Shown: positions 1-9,396, counted from the stretch's first letter. The stretch: 64,000 nt of DNA from an uncultured Tateyamaria sp. (GCF_947503385.1 NZ_CANNDO010000004.1:62001-126000), one strand, 5' to 3'. Notes: generated from the letters alone by a model not told the origin. Program-made: numbers and translations.

Positions 1-557
1 TCGTCGCCCACGCGCGTGATGTTTGTGGCGCAGCACCGCCGCACGATCCTGACCCCCAGCGCCCGCGCCCCCGCCGCCATCGCCATGGTGACATTCGTGG
101 GGTCCACATGGCCATCATCCGGCGTGTGCAGCGCGCCCAAAACGCCGTCGAGATTGTAGAATGGATGCAGCGAGGAGACCCGGGACGGGTCGACGAGCGC
201 GATGTTGAACCCCAGCGCGCGACCCACCGACAGCGTATGGCGCAGCCAGTCCATCTCGTCTTCCGTATACGCCAGCCGGAACGACCCGCAGCCGTGCCAT
301 GTGACCGCCTGCCCCGTCTCCGCCTCAAGCGCGCCGGAATAGAGACCGATGTTGTAGTCCACACATTTGCCCAAACCAAAGCTGGACGTGGAATGGGTGA
401 TCTGCCCCGCCGCGTGCCATGTGGAACCGGATGTCAGTTCCGCCTTTTCCAGCAGCACCACATCCGTCCACCCCTCATGCGCGAGGTGATAGGCCAGCCC
501 CACCCCCATAATCCCACCACCCACGATGACGACACGGGCCTGAGAGGGCAAAGCCAT
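1..557 (-). CDS. FAD-dependent amine dehydrogenase/oxidase-like protein, 3' part outside window
   Basis: The minus strand opens with ATG at 557, preceded by AAGGA eight bases upstream, and stays open to the window edge (185 codons seen). Residues about 8-36 form a Rossmann FAD-binding motif (VVIVGGGIMGVGLAYHLA, then an acidic residue in LLEKAEL). It is followed by the GSTWHAAGQ motif typical of dimethylglycine/sarcosine dehydrogenase-type flavoproteins. The family oxidatively removes methyl or amino groups from secondary and tertiary amines, often with a C-terminal folate-binding GcvT domain that would lie outside the window. It is divergent from an RpiR regulator and a Rieske oxygenase of quaternary-amine type, which fits an amine-degradation locus. 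The exact substrate cannot be told. Confidence 0.85.
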   Translation of the reverse strand, partial: MALPSQARVVIVGGGIMGVGLAYHLAHEGWTDVVLLEKAELTSGSTWHAAGQITHSTSSFGLGKCVDYNIGLYSGALEAETGQAVTWHGCGSFRLAYTEDEMDWLRHTLSVGRALGFNIALVDPSRVSSLHPFYNLDGVLGALHTPDDGHVDPTNVTMAMAAGARALGVRIVRRCCATNITRVGD

Positions 558-603
558 GATGCGAATCCTTCCGGGAGCAGACGATTTTGACTTGGCAGGC
601 TAG

Positions 604-642
604 TGACACAAATGTACCGTCGTCAATCATGAATGACACAAA
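604..642. promoter_or_regulatory. Direct repeat TGACACAAA, candidate operator of the divergent promoter
   Basis: Two identical 9-base copies of TGACACAAA occur at 604-612 and 634-642, 30 bases (about three helical turns) apart, between the divergent flavoprotein and RpiR genes. Position and phasing suit a binding site for the adjacent regulator, but no binding data can be read from sequence. The second copy overlaps the likely rpiR start codon. Confidence 0.4.
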
Positions 643-1516
643 CATGCCATCGACCGTGCTCGACCGTCTCTCCGGCGCTTTGGACGCGCTGTCGCCACAG
701 GCGCGCAAGGCCGCCACTTACGTGCTGGAAAATCCCGCTGACGTGGGCGTCAGCACCGTGCGCGAAATTGCCCAAGCCGCGCAGGTCACGCCCAACACGG
801 TGATGCGCATGGCCCGCGCTGCGGGCTTTGACGGCTATGACGATTTCCGCGCGCCGTTCCGCGCGGCGATCCGCAGCGGTGCCGCCAGCTTTCCAGACCG
901 CGCGCGGTGGTTACAGGACGTGGCGGGTGCCGGTGCTTTGGGTGGGCTATACGCCGACATGATCACGAGCGCTTTGCAAAATATCGAAGAGACCTTTGCA
1001 AACATCACTGAACCGCAATTGACCGCCGCAGCCAAGGCGATCTGGGCCGCGCGGCGGGTGTTTACCCTTGGCGTCGGTGTGAACAACTCCAACGCCCGCA
1101 ACTTCACCTACCTCGCCTCCACGGGCATGGTCGATTTCCACGCCATCCCGCGCCCCGGCTCTTCGCCGATTGACGATCTGGCCTGGGCCGACGGGCGCGA
1201 CGTGCTCATCGCCATCACCTGCAAGCCGTACCGCACCGAAGTGGTCGAGGCGGTGCATCTGGCCCGCGAACAGGGCATGACCATCATCGCACTGTCCGAC
1301 AGTCCCGCCTCGCCCATCATCCGGGCCAGTGACCACGGCTTTGTTCTGGCTGCCGACACGCCGCAGTTTTTCCCCAGCAGCGTCAGCACCATCGCCCTGC
1401 TCGAAACCCTGCTCAGCTTTGTCATCGCGGTGGCCTCGCCCGAGATCGTGGAACGTGTCGAGACGTTCCATGCCCGCCGTCATCGCTTGGGCATCTACGA
1501 GGAGCCGCAATCGTGA
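629..1516 (+). CDS. MurR/RpiR family transcriptional regulator
   Basis: This 295-residue protein has an N-terminal RpiR-type helix-turn-helix (segments STVREIAQAAQVTPNTVMR and MARAAGFDGYDDFR). A SIS-type ligand-binding domain follows (around residues 120-260, with FTLGVGVNNSNARNF and VLIAITCKPYRTEVVE). RpiR regulators usually sense phosphosugars, but amine and amino-acid catabolic loci also use them. The start is uncertain. ATG 629 is used here, but an upstream in-frame TTG at 587 has a better ribosome site (GGGAG nine bases before), and ATG 644 would leave both upstream direct repeats outside the gene. The stop overlaps the GTG of the next gene, so it is co-transcribed with the Rieske oxygenase. 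Confidence 0.85.
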   Translation: MNDTNMPSTVLDRLSGALDALSPQARKAATYVLENPADVGVSTVREIAQAAQVTPNTVMRMARAAGFDGYDDFRAPFRAAIRSGAASFPDRARWLQDVAGAGALGGLYADMITSALQNIEETFANITEPQLTAAAKAIWAARRVFTLGVGVNNSNARNFTYLASTGMVDFHAIPRPGSSPIDDLAWADGRDVLIAITCKPYRTEVVEAVHLAREQGMTIIALSDSPASPIIRASDHGFVLAADTPQFFPSSVSTIALLETLLSFVIAVASPEIVERVETFHARRHRLGIYEEPQS

Positions 1517-2619
1517 CCACCCGTTCGCTGGCTGCGCGCTACTACACCGATCCTGCGGTGTTCGAAGTGGAAAAGGCAGGCCTTCTGGCCCGCACCTGGC
1601 AATTTGCCTGCCACGCCAGTGACATCCCGAACCCGGGCGATTACACAACCTTTGACATGGCGGGTGAGGGCCTGTTTTGCATCCGGGGCCGCGACGGCAT
1701 CATCCGCACGTTCTACAATGTTTGCCAACACCGCGCACATCAGTTGGTCCAAGGCTCGGGCACCACGCGCGTCGTCGTCTGCCCCTACCACGCTTGGACC
1801 TATGAGTTGACGGGACAGCTGCGCGCCGGGCCAAACATTGCCGCCGTCGAAGGGTTCGACACATCCGACATCTGCCTGACGCAAGTCAGCACCGAAGATT
1901 TCCTTGGCTTTGTCTTCGTCAACCTCGACCCCGACGCCGCACCGATGGAGGACTGGTTCCCAAACGCGCGTTCGGAACTGTCGGAATGGGTGCCGCATCA
2001 CGCTCAGTTCAAACCGCTGGAGTGGGTAGAGATCCCGGAACGCTGCAACTGGAAAGTCTCGGTCGAAAACTACTCCGAATGCTACCATTGCAGCCTGAAC
2101 CACCCCACTTTTGCCACTGGCGTGGTCAAGCCCGAAACCTACGACATCCAGCCGCAAGGCTATTGCCTGCGCCACACGACCGAATGTCAGAATCTGGATG
2201 CGATGACTTATGACATCGACAGCGGCTATGCCCACAGCGATGAATATTCCAGTTGGTTCCTGTGGCCGATGTTCTCGTTTCAGGTCTATCCGGGAAACAT
2301 GCTGAACACCTACCACTGGCGCGCGGTCAGTGCGTCGGAGGTGGTGGTGTGGCGCGGCTGGTACAGCGTGGGCGGCGCGGATGACGCAGCGGTGCGGCGG
2401 CTGGCGCAACAAGACCGCGCCACCACTGTGGAGGAAGACATCCACCTCGTCGAGAGTGTCCAACGCGGTCTGCGCTCGCGCGGGTATGTGCCCGGCCCGC
2501 TGGTGGTGGACCCAGGCTGCGGCGTAAACTCCGAACATTCGATCTTGCATTTGCAGCGCTGGATGCGCGAGGCCGTGGACACGGCCAACCCGGCCCCCAG
2601 CCAAAGGACACTGACATGA
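1513..2619 (+). CDS. Rieske 2Fe-2S aromatic-ring-hydroxylating-type oxygenase, alpha subunit
   Basis: A 368-residue oxygenase component. The Rieske cluster ligands are visible as Cys71-x-His73 and Cys90-x2-His93. The mononuclear iron motif is VENYSECYHC followed by His197, giving His192 and His197. The bridging acid just before it is Glu189 rather than the Asp of ring-hydroxylating dioxygenases, as in the carnitine/betaine N-demethylating oxygenases (CntA, GbcA type). The start is GTG 1513, overlapping the regulator stop by 4 bases. No reductase gene is adjacent, so electrons must come from elsewhere or from the divergent flavoprotein region beyond the window. Likely role: oxidative N-demethylation or hydroxylation of a quaternary amine; substrate unproven. 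Confidence 0.85.
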   Translation: MTTRSLAARYYTDPAVFEVEKAGLLARTWQFACHASDIPNPGDYTTFDMAGEGLFCIRGRDGIIRTFYNVCQHRAHQLVQGSGTTRVVVCPYHAWTYELTGQLRAGPNIAAVEGFDTSDICLTQVSTEDFLGFVFVNLDPDAAPMEDWFPNARSELSEWVPHHAQFKPLEWVEIPERCNWKVSVENYSECYHCSLNHPTFATGVVKPETYDIQPQGYCLRHTTECQNLDAMTYDIDSGYAHSDEYSSWFLWPMFSFQVYPGNMLNTYHWRAVSASEVVVWRGWYSVGGADDAAVRRLAQQDRATTVEEDIHLVESVQRGLRSRGYVPGPLVVDPGCGVNSEHSILHLQRWMREAVDTANPAPSQRTLT

Positions 2620-3005
2620 GCCTCTTTGACGAAGACCTGTTCCAACAGGGCCTGACCCAGCGCAAAGGCACACTGGGCGATGCCTATGTGCAGAAAAACC
2701 TCGACGCGTCAGATGATTTCAACCGCCCTTTCCAAGAGGCGATGACCGCTTGGTGCTGGGGCTTTGGCTGGGGCGACACGGCGATTGACGCCAAGACGCG
2801 CAGCCTGATGAACCTCGCCATGATCGGCGCATTGGGCAAAATGCAAGAGTGGGAACTGCACTGCAACGGTGCGATCAACAATGGCTGTTCGGTCGAGGAA
2901 ATCCGCGCGGCGGTCCATATGGTCGCGATCTATTGCGGCGTGCCGCAAGGGCTGGAGTGCTTTCGCGCCGCGCGCAAAGTGCTGACCGAGCGCGGCCTGT
3001 TGTGA
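2616..3005 (+). CDS. Carboxymuconolactone decarboxylase family protein
   Basis: A 129-residue protein of the CMD/AhpD-like fold (all helical). The core DAKTRSLMNLAMIGALGK and the segment HCNGAINNGCSVEEIRAAV are typical of 4-carboxymuconolactone decarboxylase (PcaC) relatives. True PcaC acts in protocatechuate degradation, but no other pca gene is present. The gene overlaps the Rieske oxygenase by 4 bases (ATGA), so it more likely serves that pathway as a decarboxylase, thiol-dependent peroxidase or lactonase-like enzyme. The CxxC of AhpD-type peroxidases is not seen. Function is inferred from family only. Confidence 0.75.
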   Translation: MSLFDEDLFQQGLTQRKGTLGDAYVQKNLDASDDFNRPFQEAMTAWCWGFGWGDTAIDAKTRSLMNLAMIGALGKMQEWELHCNGAINNGCSVEEIRAAVHMVAIYCGVPQGLECFRAARKVLTERGLL

Positions 3006-3363
3006 TTCTGGGACGCGGGCCCGATAGACCGCCCGCTTAAACAAAATGTCGCATCGCATGAGGCGGCCTTTCCATTTGCTGCGTGGTGCGAAACGTAGAA
3101 AAATCGCTTCGGAGAGAGCCGCAACCAATTGTATTTCATTGGCAATTCCGCAAAAGAGCGGTGCAGATCGTGGCGTACTGGACCGTATCGCACCGGGTTT
3201 ATTGCGAACCCCTGTCAGACCAACGCCTTATTTCTTTCTCTCTCGCATTGCGTATGATCCCCGCATCGGGAGGAGGACCGATCAGGGCCCGGGCGCAGGA
3301 GGTGCGTCCAGCCGCGCATCGCCTCCAAGACAACATGCGCAGATCGACAAGCGGAGGAACCTC
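3006..3363 (+). promoter_or_regulatory. 358-base leader/promoter region upstream of acs
   Basis: No convincing gene. The frame open into acs upstream of 3364 has a poor protein composition and no ribosome site, so I treat it as non-coding. A short GC stem (GCGGGC at 3015-3020 with GCCCGC at 3031-3036) sits just after the preceding stop and could be a weak terminator, though no T run follows. The long leader suggests regulated acs transcription; no clear operator was identified. Confidence 0.35.
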
Positions 3364-5322
3364 ATGTCCGACACAAAAACCTATGCGCCCAGCGCGGCCT
3401 TTGCAGACGGCTCACATGTGAACGCCGCCACATATGATGAAATGTACGCCGCGTCGATTGCGGACCCGGATGCGTTTTGGGCCGAGCATGGCAAGCGTGT
3501 GGACTGGATGACGCCGTTCACCCAAGTGCGTGACGTGTCTTACGAGTTCGGCAATGTGTCGATCAACTGGTATGCCGACGGGACATTGAACGTGGCCGCC
3601 AACTGCATTGACCGGCATCTGGACACGCGCGGCGATCAAACCGCGATCATCTGGGAACCCGATGATCCGGCCGATGACGCCCAACACATCACCTACCGCC
3701 AACTGCACGCCAAGACGTGCAAAATGGCAAATGTTCTCAAAGGCATGGGCGTGCGCAAGGGCGACCGCGTCGTGATTTACCTGCCGATGATCCCCGAAGC
3801 CGCCTATGCCATGCTGGCCTGCGCGCGCATTGGCGCCATTCACTCCATCGTGTTTGCCGGATTTTCACCGGATGCGCTGGCCGCGCGCGTTTCGGGCTGC
3901 GATGCCAAGGTGGTGATCACTGCCGACGGTGCGCCGCGCGGGGGCCGTGTGACCAACCTCAAGGACAACGTGAACCAAGCGTTGATCAACGTGATTGATC
4001 CCACCAAATGCCTCGTTGTGCGGCGCACGGGCCAACAGATCGCATGGCGCGCCGGGCAGGATTTCTGGCTGCACGAAGAGGCGGCCAACGTCTCTGCCGA
4101 TTGCCCGCCCGAAGAGATGAACGCCGAAGACCCGCTGTTTATTCTCTATACCTCGGGCTCAACGGGGCAGCCCAAAGGTGTGGTGCACACCACTGGCGGC
4201 TACCTAGTCTATGCGGCGCTCACGCACGAGATCACCTTCGATTATCACGACGGGGACATCTATTGGTGCACGGCGGACGTGGGCTGGGTCACCGGTCACA
4301 GCTATATCGTCTACGGCCCGCTCGCCAATGGCGCGACCACGTTGATGTTCGAAGGTGTGCCGACCTATCCCGACGCCTCTCGTTTCTGGCAGGTCTGCGA
4401 AAAACACAAAGTGGCACAGTTCTACACTGCGCCGACCGCGATCCGCGCATTGATGGCGCATGGCAATGACCCTGTGGCGCAGGCCGATCTGTCATCTCTG
4501 AAATTGCTGGGCACCGTGGGTGAGCCGATCAATCCGGAAGCGTGGAACTGGTACAACGATGTGGTGGGCGGCGGGCGCTGCCCGATCGTGGATACCTGGT
4601 GGCAAACCGAGACCGGTGGCCACCTGATGACCCCCCTGCCCGGTGCCCACGCCACCAAACCGGGTGCCGCGATGAAGCCGTTTTTTGGCATCAAGCCTCT
4701 TGTGCTGGAACCCACCACGGCTGAGATCATCGAAGGCAATGGCGTCGAGGGCGTGCTGGTCATCGCGGACAGCTGGCCCGGCCAGATGCGCACGGTCTGG
4801 GGCGATCACGAGCGGTTCGAACAGACATATTTTTCCGACTACAAGGGTTACTACTTTACCGGCGACGGCTGCCGCAGGGATGCGGATGGCGACTACTGGA
4901 TTACGGGCCGCGTCGATGACGTCATCAACGTGTCCGGGCACCGCATGGGCACCGCCGAGGTGGAAAGCGCGTTGGTCGCGCATGGCAAAGTGGCAGAGGC
5001 CGCTGTGGTCGGCTATCCCCACGACATCAAGGGGCAAGGCATTTATTGCTATGTCACGCTGATGAATGGCGAAGAGCCAAGCGATGAGCTGCGCAAAGAG
5101 CTGCGCACATGGGTGCGGACCGAAATTGGCCCCATCGCGTCACCTGACCTGATCCAGTGGGCCCCGGGTCTGCCCAAGACCCGGTCGGGCAAGATCATGC
5201 GCCGCATCCTGCGCAAGATCGCCGAGGATGACTTTGGCGCGCTCGGCGATACCTCGACGCTGGCCGATCCGTCGGTGGTCGATGACCTGATCGAGAACCG
5301 CATGAACCGGCAGGACGCCTGA
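3364..5322 (+). CDS. acs: Acetyl-CoA synthetase
   Basis: A 652-residue AMP-forming acetate:CoA ligase, the usual family length. It activates acetate to acetyl-AMP and then acetyl-CoA in the cytoplasm. Visible motifs are the ATP/AMP loop [11 protein letters not shown], the adenine site [10 protein letters not shown], and the C-terminal catalytic/acetylatable lysine in [11 protein letters not shown]. The start at ATG 3364 has AGGAAC just upstream and gives the normal N-terminus; an upstream extension in frame was rejected. The stop shares one base with the start of adk (TGATG), coupling the two. The AMP made by Acs is the substrate of that kinase. Confidence 0.96.
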   Translation: MSDTKTYAPSAAFADGSHVNAATYDEMYAASIADPDAFWAEHGKRVDWMTPFTQVRDVSYEFGNVSINWYADGTLNVAANCIDRHLDTRGDQTAIIWEPDDPADDAQHITYRQLHAKTCKMANVLKGMGVRKGDRVVIYLPMIPEAAYAMLACARIGAIHSIVFAGFSPDALAARVSGCDAKVVITADGAPRGGRVTNLKDNVNQALINVIDPTKCLVVRRTGQQIAWRAGQDFWLHEEAANVSADCPPEEMNAEDPLFILYTSGSTGQPKGVVHTTGGYLVYAALTHEITFDYHDGDIYWCTADVGWVTGHSYIVYGPLANGATTLMFEGVPTYPDASRFWQVCEKHKVAQFYTAPTAIRALMAHGNDPVAQADLSSLKLLGTVGEPINPEAWNWYNDVVGGGRCPIVDTWWQTETGGHLMTPLPGAHATKPGAAMKPFFGIKPLVLEPTTAEIIEGNGVEGVLVIADSWPGQMRTVWGDHERFEQTYFSDYKGYYFTGDGCRRDADGDYWITGRVDDVINVSGHRMGTAEVESALVAHGKVAEAAVVGYPHDIKGQGIYCYVTLMNGEEPSDELRKELRTWVRTEIGPIASPDLIQWAPGLPKTRSGKIMRRILRKIAEDDFGALGDTSTLADPSVVDDLIENRMNRQDA

Positions 5323-6008
5323 TGGACGGTGTACAGTCCGCAACCAGTTGCCCGGTCTTTATTTTGCTCGGCCCGCCCGGGGCCGGGAAAGGCACGCAGG
5401 CGCGAATGCTCGAAGAGCGCTTTGGCTATGTGCAGCTGTCCACCGGTGATCTGCTGCGCGCCGCCGTCGCCGCGGGCACCGAGGCGGGCAATGCAGCGGA
5501 CGCGGTGATGAAAGCGGGCGGGCTGGTCAGCGATGACATCGTCATCGCGATCCTGCGCGACAGGCTGGCGCAGCCGGATTGCACCAAGGGCGTCATCCTT
5601 GATGGCTTTCCGCGGACGGGTGCGCAGGCCGAGGCGCTGGATACGATGCTGGCCGAAACCGGGCAGCGCATCAATGCCGCGATCAGCCTTGATGTGGACG
5701 ACGCGGCCATGGTTGACCGTATCGCGGGCCGCTATACCTGCGGCACCTGCGGCGAGGGCTATCACGACAGTTTCAAACGCCCGACCAGCGATGGCATCTG
5801 CGACAAATGCGGCGGCACCGACATGACGCGGCGCGCCGATGACACGGTCGAGGCGGTCGCCGCGCGGCTTGAGGCGTATCACGCCCAGACCGCACCGCTG
5901 ATCAGCTATTATGCGGGTCACGACGTATTGCAACGGGTGGGCGCCATGGGGTCAATCGACGAGATTGCGACCACGCTTGGCAATGTGGTGAAAGCTGCCG
6001 CTGCCTGA
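5322..6008 (+). CDS. adk: Adenylate kinase, zinc-lid type
   Basis: A 228-residue nucleoside monophosphate kinase converting AMP + ATP to 2 ADP. The P-loop GPPGAGKGT is at residues 17-25, followed by the AMP-binding STGDLLRAAV and the DGFPRT motif. The LID contains a CGTCGEGYH ... CDKCGG four-cysteine zinc site, as in long bacterial adenylate kinases. An 11-residue N-terminal extension precedes the first strand. Translationally coupled to acs by a one-base overlap, which suggests it recycles the AMP released by acetate activation. Rhodobacteraceae normally carry another adk in the ribosomal-protein operon, so this is probably a dedicated second copy. Confidence 0.93.
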   Translation: MDGVQSATSCPVFILLGPPGAGKGTQARMLEERFGYVQLSTGDLLRAAVAAGTEAGNAADAVMKAGGLVSDDIVIAILRDRLAQPDCTKGVILDGFPRTGAQAEALDTMLAETGQRINAAISLDVDDAAMVDRIAGRYTCGTCGEGYHDSFKRPTSDGICDKCGGTDMTRRADDTVEAVAARLEAYHAQTAPLISYYAGHDVLQRVGAMGSIDEIATTLGNVVKAAAA

Positions 6009-6092
6009 CCGACACTTGCAGAACGCGCCATGTGATTAACGGATCGCGCCACCCCTCTGGTCTCGGCGCGGCCCAGCCTGCACATTGGCGCG

Positions 6093-7097
6093 ATGCGCAA
6101 GGACCCTCATATCCGCTACAAAGTGGCCCGCACCGTGGAACAGCTCTGCGGTTTTCTCGGCATCGAAGTGGGCCAGATGTTGCAGCGCATGGGCCGCCCG
6201 CCAGATTTTTTTGAAACCGACATGCGCGGCGTGACGCCAATCGAGTATTTGGAAGGCTGGACCGCCATGATCGACGTGTCGGGCCGCACCGACGCCCCGC
6301 TGCTACTGGGGCAGGCCTATGCGCGCGGTCCGTTCAATTCCGCCTTTTTCGCCTTTACCTGTAGTCCGACCGTGGCCGTGGGGCTGGAGCGTCTGGCGCT
6401 CTTCAAGCCGCTCACCGGTCCGCTTTCTTTGGACCTGCACCGCACTGACACAGGCGGTTTGCGCGTTGAAAAATCCTCCAACCTCCCCGGCCTGCCGCTG
6501 CCTGCGAGTTTTGCCGCGACAGAACTGGTGTTCCTGATGGAGGCGATCCGCATCTGCACGGGCCAGTCCGCCACAGCCGAGGCGGCCACACTGGCGGAAC
6601 CCGTGACCTGTCACGCGGAGATCGAGGCATTTATCGGCTGTCCCATCACCAGTGGGCAGACCAACAGCATCACCCTGCCCCGCGCCGTCACGGACCGCCG
6701 CCTGCTGTCGTCGAACGCGGATCAATGGGCACAGCTGGAGCCGAGCTTTCGCCGCCAGATCAATTTGCAACGCGAAGGACAGGCCGTCACGGCCCGTTTG
6801 CGCACCGCCCTGACCGAGATGCTGCCTGCCGGAGAGGCGCACGTAAATGACGCCGCGCGCCGCCTGCATCTGAGCGCGCGCAGCCTGCAACGCCACCTCA
6901 AGAACGAAGGCACGACCTTTCAGGTGGAACTGAACGCGATGCGCGAGGCGCTGGCCCGGCAATACCTGACCTCGACCGACCTCAACGTGGCCGAGATCAG
7001 CGTTTTGCTGGCCTATCGCGATCCCAATTCATTTTACCGTGCCTTTCAAAGCTGGACGGGTCAGACGCCCGGCACAGTGCGCGCGCCTGTCGCCTAA
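6093..7097 (+). CDS. AraC family transcriptional regulator
   Basis: A 334-residue protein. The N-terminal two thirds resembles the arabinose-binding-type domain of OruR/ArgR-like AraC regulators (FFETDMRGVTPIEYLEGW). The C-terminal 100 residues contain the double helix-turn-helix (VNDAARRLHLSARSLQRHL and NVAEISVLLAYRDPNSFYRA). It ends convergently with the FAD monooxygenase gene, sharing 4 bases. No strong ribosome site is visible before ATG 6093, so the start is tentative. It may regulate the neighbouring monooxygenase/racemase operon; the effector is unknown. Confidence 0.85.
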   Translation: MRKDPHIRYKVARTVEQLCGFLGIEVGQMLQRMGRPPDFFETDMRGVTPIEYLEGWTAMIDVSGRTDAPLLLGQAYARGPFNSAFFAFTCSPTVAVGLERLALFKPLTGPLSLDLHRTDTGGLRVEKSSNLPGLPLPASFAATELVFLMEAIRICTGQSATAEAATLAEPVTCHAEIEAFIGCPITSGQTNSITLPRAVTDRRLLSSNADQWAQLEPSFRRQINLQREGQAVTARLRTALTEMLPAGEAHVNDAARRLHLSARSLQRHLKNEGTTFQVELNAMREALARQYLTSTDLNVAEISVLLAYRDPNSFYRAFQSWTGQTPGTVRAPVA

Positions 7098-8281
7098 AGC
7101 GGCGGCACCTCAGCCGTGACGTCATGGCGATAGACCCAATCCTGACGGCGGTGGATCAGGTCCGGCAGCAGCCGCGCGCCAATCCCCATCGGTCCATAAA
7201 ACGCAAGACGCCCCAAAGGGGAGGCATGATGGAACATCCGCGCATTCGCAGCCGATCCGCGCTGTATGCGCGCCGTCCGGTCGATGCGCAGGGCATAGTA
7301 TTGCGCCAATGCGGCCTCGACTGAGCCGCGCGTCGTTACCAAACCGGCAAGGCACCAGGCGTCTTCCAACGCCTGCACCGCGCCTTGCGCCATCGACGGC
7401 AACATCGGGTGCGCCGCATCGCCCAGCAGAGTGACACGCCCGTCATGCCAGCGCGGCAGCTTCGTGCGGTCAAACAGCGCCCAGCGGTGCAGGACCTCCG
7501 CCTGTCCGATCAGCCGTGTGATGGTGGGATGCCACCCGGCAAAATCCGCGGCGGCTTGGGCAGCTGTACCCGTGCTGCGCCAGCCTTCCTCTGCCGGTGC
7601 GGCCTGTTCGACCATACCGACGAAGTTGGCCAGTTTTCCGGCCCGCAGACGCGTGGTCACGGCGTGCCGTCCCTGCCCAACCCAGACGCAAGCCGTTGGG
7701 GGGGGCGCATCGGTTCCAAGGGCTTCCACAGGCACAACCGCCCGCCACGCGACGTTGCCGGTGTAGCGCAGTGCGTCCGGGCCCAGCATCTGCCGCCGCA
7801 CAACCGAATGCAGCCCGTCCGCGCCGATCACCAGATCACTGCGCACCATCTCGCCGCTGTCCAGATGGACCGTGCCGTCAGGTGTGTAGGCGCGGGCCAC
7901 CACGCCGGTCCGCACCGCACCGGGGGCCAGTTGGTCAAGCCGGGCGTTAAGCGCCGTCACCAGATCGGCGCGGTGCACGTGCATATACGGCGCCCCCCAG
8001 CGGTTCTGTGCATAGCCGCGCATCGGCAGGCGGAACACCCGCCGCCCAGTCTGTCCGATCCGCATTTCAATCGCATCCGGTTCAAAGGCCGTATCGGCAA
8101 GCAGCGGCGCCACGCCCATCGCGACCAGAACGCGCCAGCCATTGGGCGAGATTTGCAGGCCTGCACCCACTTCGGTCAGCGCCGGGGCCTGTTCCAGCAC
8201 CGACACCGCGCACCCGCGCAGCGCACAGGCAATGCCCGCACCAAGACCACCGATTCCGCCACCGACGATGGTAACCTTCAT
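7094..8281 (-). CDS. FAD-dependent aromatic monooxygenase (salicylate hydroxylase-like)
   Basis: A 395-residue group A flavoprotein monooxygenase. It has the N-terminal FAD motif VGGGIGGLGAG, the NAD(P)H/FAD motif GADGLHSVVR in the middle, and GDAAHPMLPSMAQGA for the FAD ribityl chain. The family hydroxylates small aromatic acids such as salicylate, 3-hydroxybenzoate or nicotinate derivatives using NAD(P)H and O2. It starts inside the stop of the upstream racemase-like gene (4-base ATGA overlap), so the two form an operon. Substrate not identifiable. No ring-cleavage gene is in reach. Confidence 0.88.
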   Translation of the reverse strand: MKVTIVGGGIGGLGAGIACALRGCAVSVLEQAPALTEVGAGLQISPNGWRVLVAMGVAPLLADTAFEPDAIEMRIGQTGRRVFRLPMRGYAQNRWGAPYMHVHRADLVTALNARLDQLAPGAVRTGVVARAYTPDGTVHLDSGEMVRSDLVIGADGLHSVVRRQMLGPDALRYTGNVAWRAVVPVEALGTDAPPPTACVWVGQGRHAVTTRLRAGKLANFVGMVEQAAPAEEGWRSTGTAAQAAADFAGWHPTITRLIGQAEVLHRWALFDRTKLPRWHDGRVTLLGDAAHPMLPSMAQGAVQALEDAWCLAGLVTTRGSVEAALAQYYALRIDRTARIQRGSAANARMFHHASPLGRLAFYGPMGIGARLLPDLIHRRQDWVYRHDVTAEVPPL

Positions 8282-9396
8282 GTGATGGCCCCCTGCGCGC
8301 GGAGCGCGGCAATCGCCGCAGCATCGTGGCCCAGTTCCGCGAGGATTGCGTCAGTGCTGCCGCCCGGTGCCTGCGGTGCATGGGGCACACCAGCGGGCGT
8401 GCGGGAAAACCGTGGGGCGGTGCCCGATTGCAGCACATCCGCCCGTCGCACATAAGTCGCGCGCGTGGCCAGATGCGGATGTGCCGCGGCTTCTGCCACA
8501 CTCAGAACCGGTGCCACGCAGGCGTCTGTCCCCTCGAATTGCTCGGCCCAGTCATCGCGCGTGCGCGTGGCGAAAATCGCCTCGAACCGTGCATGGGTGG
8601 CGGGCCAATGGGCCTGATCGTTCTGATCGGGCATGTCCTGCGGCGACAGGTCCAGACCTGCGAGCAGCGCGGCATAGAACTGCGGTTCAAGCGCGCCTAC
8701 GGCCACGTGGCGCCCGTCGGCACAGGTATAGCAGCGATAGAATGGCGCGCCGCCGTCCAGCCAGTTGGCGTGGCGCGCTGCGCCCCACGCACCCTTGGCC
8801 ATCATTCCGTGCAGCAGGCCCATCATGGCGGGCACTCCGTCGACCATCGCTGCATCCACCACCTGCCCCTTGCCCGTGATCCCCCGTTCGACCAGCGCCG
8901 ACAGGACCCCGAACAGCAGGAACATCGTTCCGGCCCCGTAATCCGCCACAAGGTTCAGCGGCGGCGCAGGGGGCCTGTCGGCGGGACCCATCAGGCTCAG
9001 CGCGCCGGAAACGGCGAGATAGGTCAGGTCATGCCCTGCCCGCTGTGCCAGCGGGCCGTCCTGCCCCCAGCCGGTGATCCGCCCATAGATCAGACTGTCA
9101 GGGCAATCCGTGGGGCCAAGGCCCAACCGCTCCATCACGCCGGGGCGGAAGCCTTCGATCAGGATGTCCGCGTCGTCAAGCATCGCGCGGGCCACGGCGC
9201 GGCCCGCGTCGGATTTGAGGTTGAGCGCGATGGAGTGCTTGCCCCGCCGGTTCACATCTGTCGCGTCGGCGCGCCCGCTGGCGCGGTCAATGACGCGGAC
9301 CTGCGCGCCCAGATCGGCCAGCAATTGCCCAGCCAGCGGTGCCGGGCCAAGGCCCGAAAATTCAACGACTTTCAGTGATGCAAGTGGCCCGGACAT
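8278..9396 (-). CDS. Alpha-methylacyl-CoA racemase-like CaiB/BaiF family protein
   Basis: A 372-residue family III CoA-transferase fold protein. The region around RITGWGQDGPLAQRAGHDLT and NLVADYGAGTM matches alpha-methylacyl-CoA racemases, giving His122 and Asp152 as the expected proton-transfer residues. The family inverts 2-methyl-branched acyl-CoA esters, supporting beta-oxidation of branched chains. The start at 9396 is chosen because GGGGAAG lies six bases upstream and the protein then begins with the usual PLASLKVVEFSG strand. Upstream in-frame starts lack a ribosome site. Overlaps the FAD monooxygenase by 4 bases. Confidence 0.85.
   Translation of the reverse strand: MSGPLASLKVVEFSGLGPAPLAGQLLADLGAQVRVIDRASGRADATDVNRRGKHSIALNLKSDAGRAVARAMLDDADILIEGFRPGVMERLGLGPTDCPDSLIYGRITGWGQDGPLAQRAGHDLTYLAVSGALSLMGPADRPPAPPLNLVADYGAGTMFLLFGVLSALVERGITGKGQVVDAAMVDGVPAMMGLLHGMMAKGAWGAARHANWLDGGAPFYRCYTCADGRHVAVGALEPQFYAALLAGLDLSPQDMPDQNDQAHWPATHARFEAIFATRTRDDWAEQFEGTDACVAPVLSVAEAAAHPHLATRATYVRRADVLQSGTAPRFSRTPAGVPHAPQAPGGSTDAILAELGHDAAAIAALRAQGAIT

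Noticed and set aside
3015-3036. Terminator after the CMD-family gene
   Set aside because: The stem is only 6 bp with a 10-base loop and no T run; mentioned within the leader region but not called as a terminator.
3046-3363. In-frame extension upstream of acs
   Set aside because: It has no ribosome site and unusual composition, and the family N-terminus begins at 3364 right after a good ribosome site.
8326-9378. Long plus-strand open frame (350 aa) opposite the racemase-like gene
   Set aside because: Arg/His-rich shadow of a clear CaiB/BaiF coding region; no ribosome site or domain.
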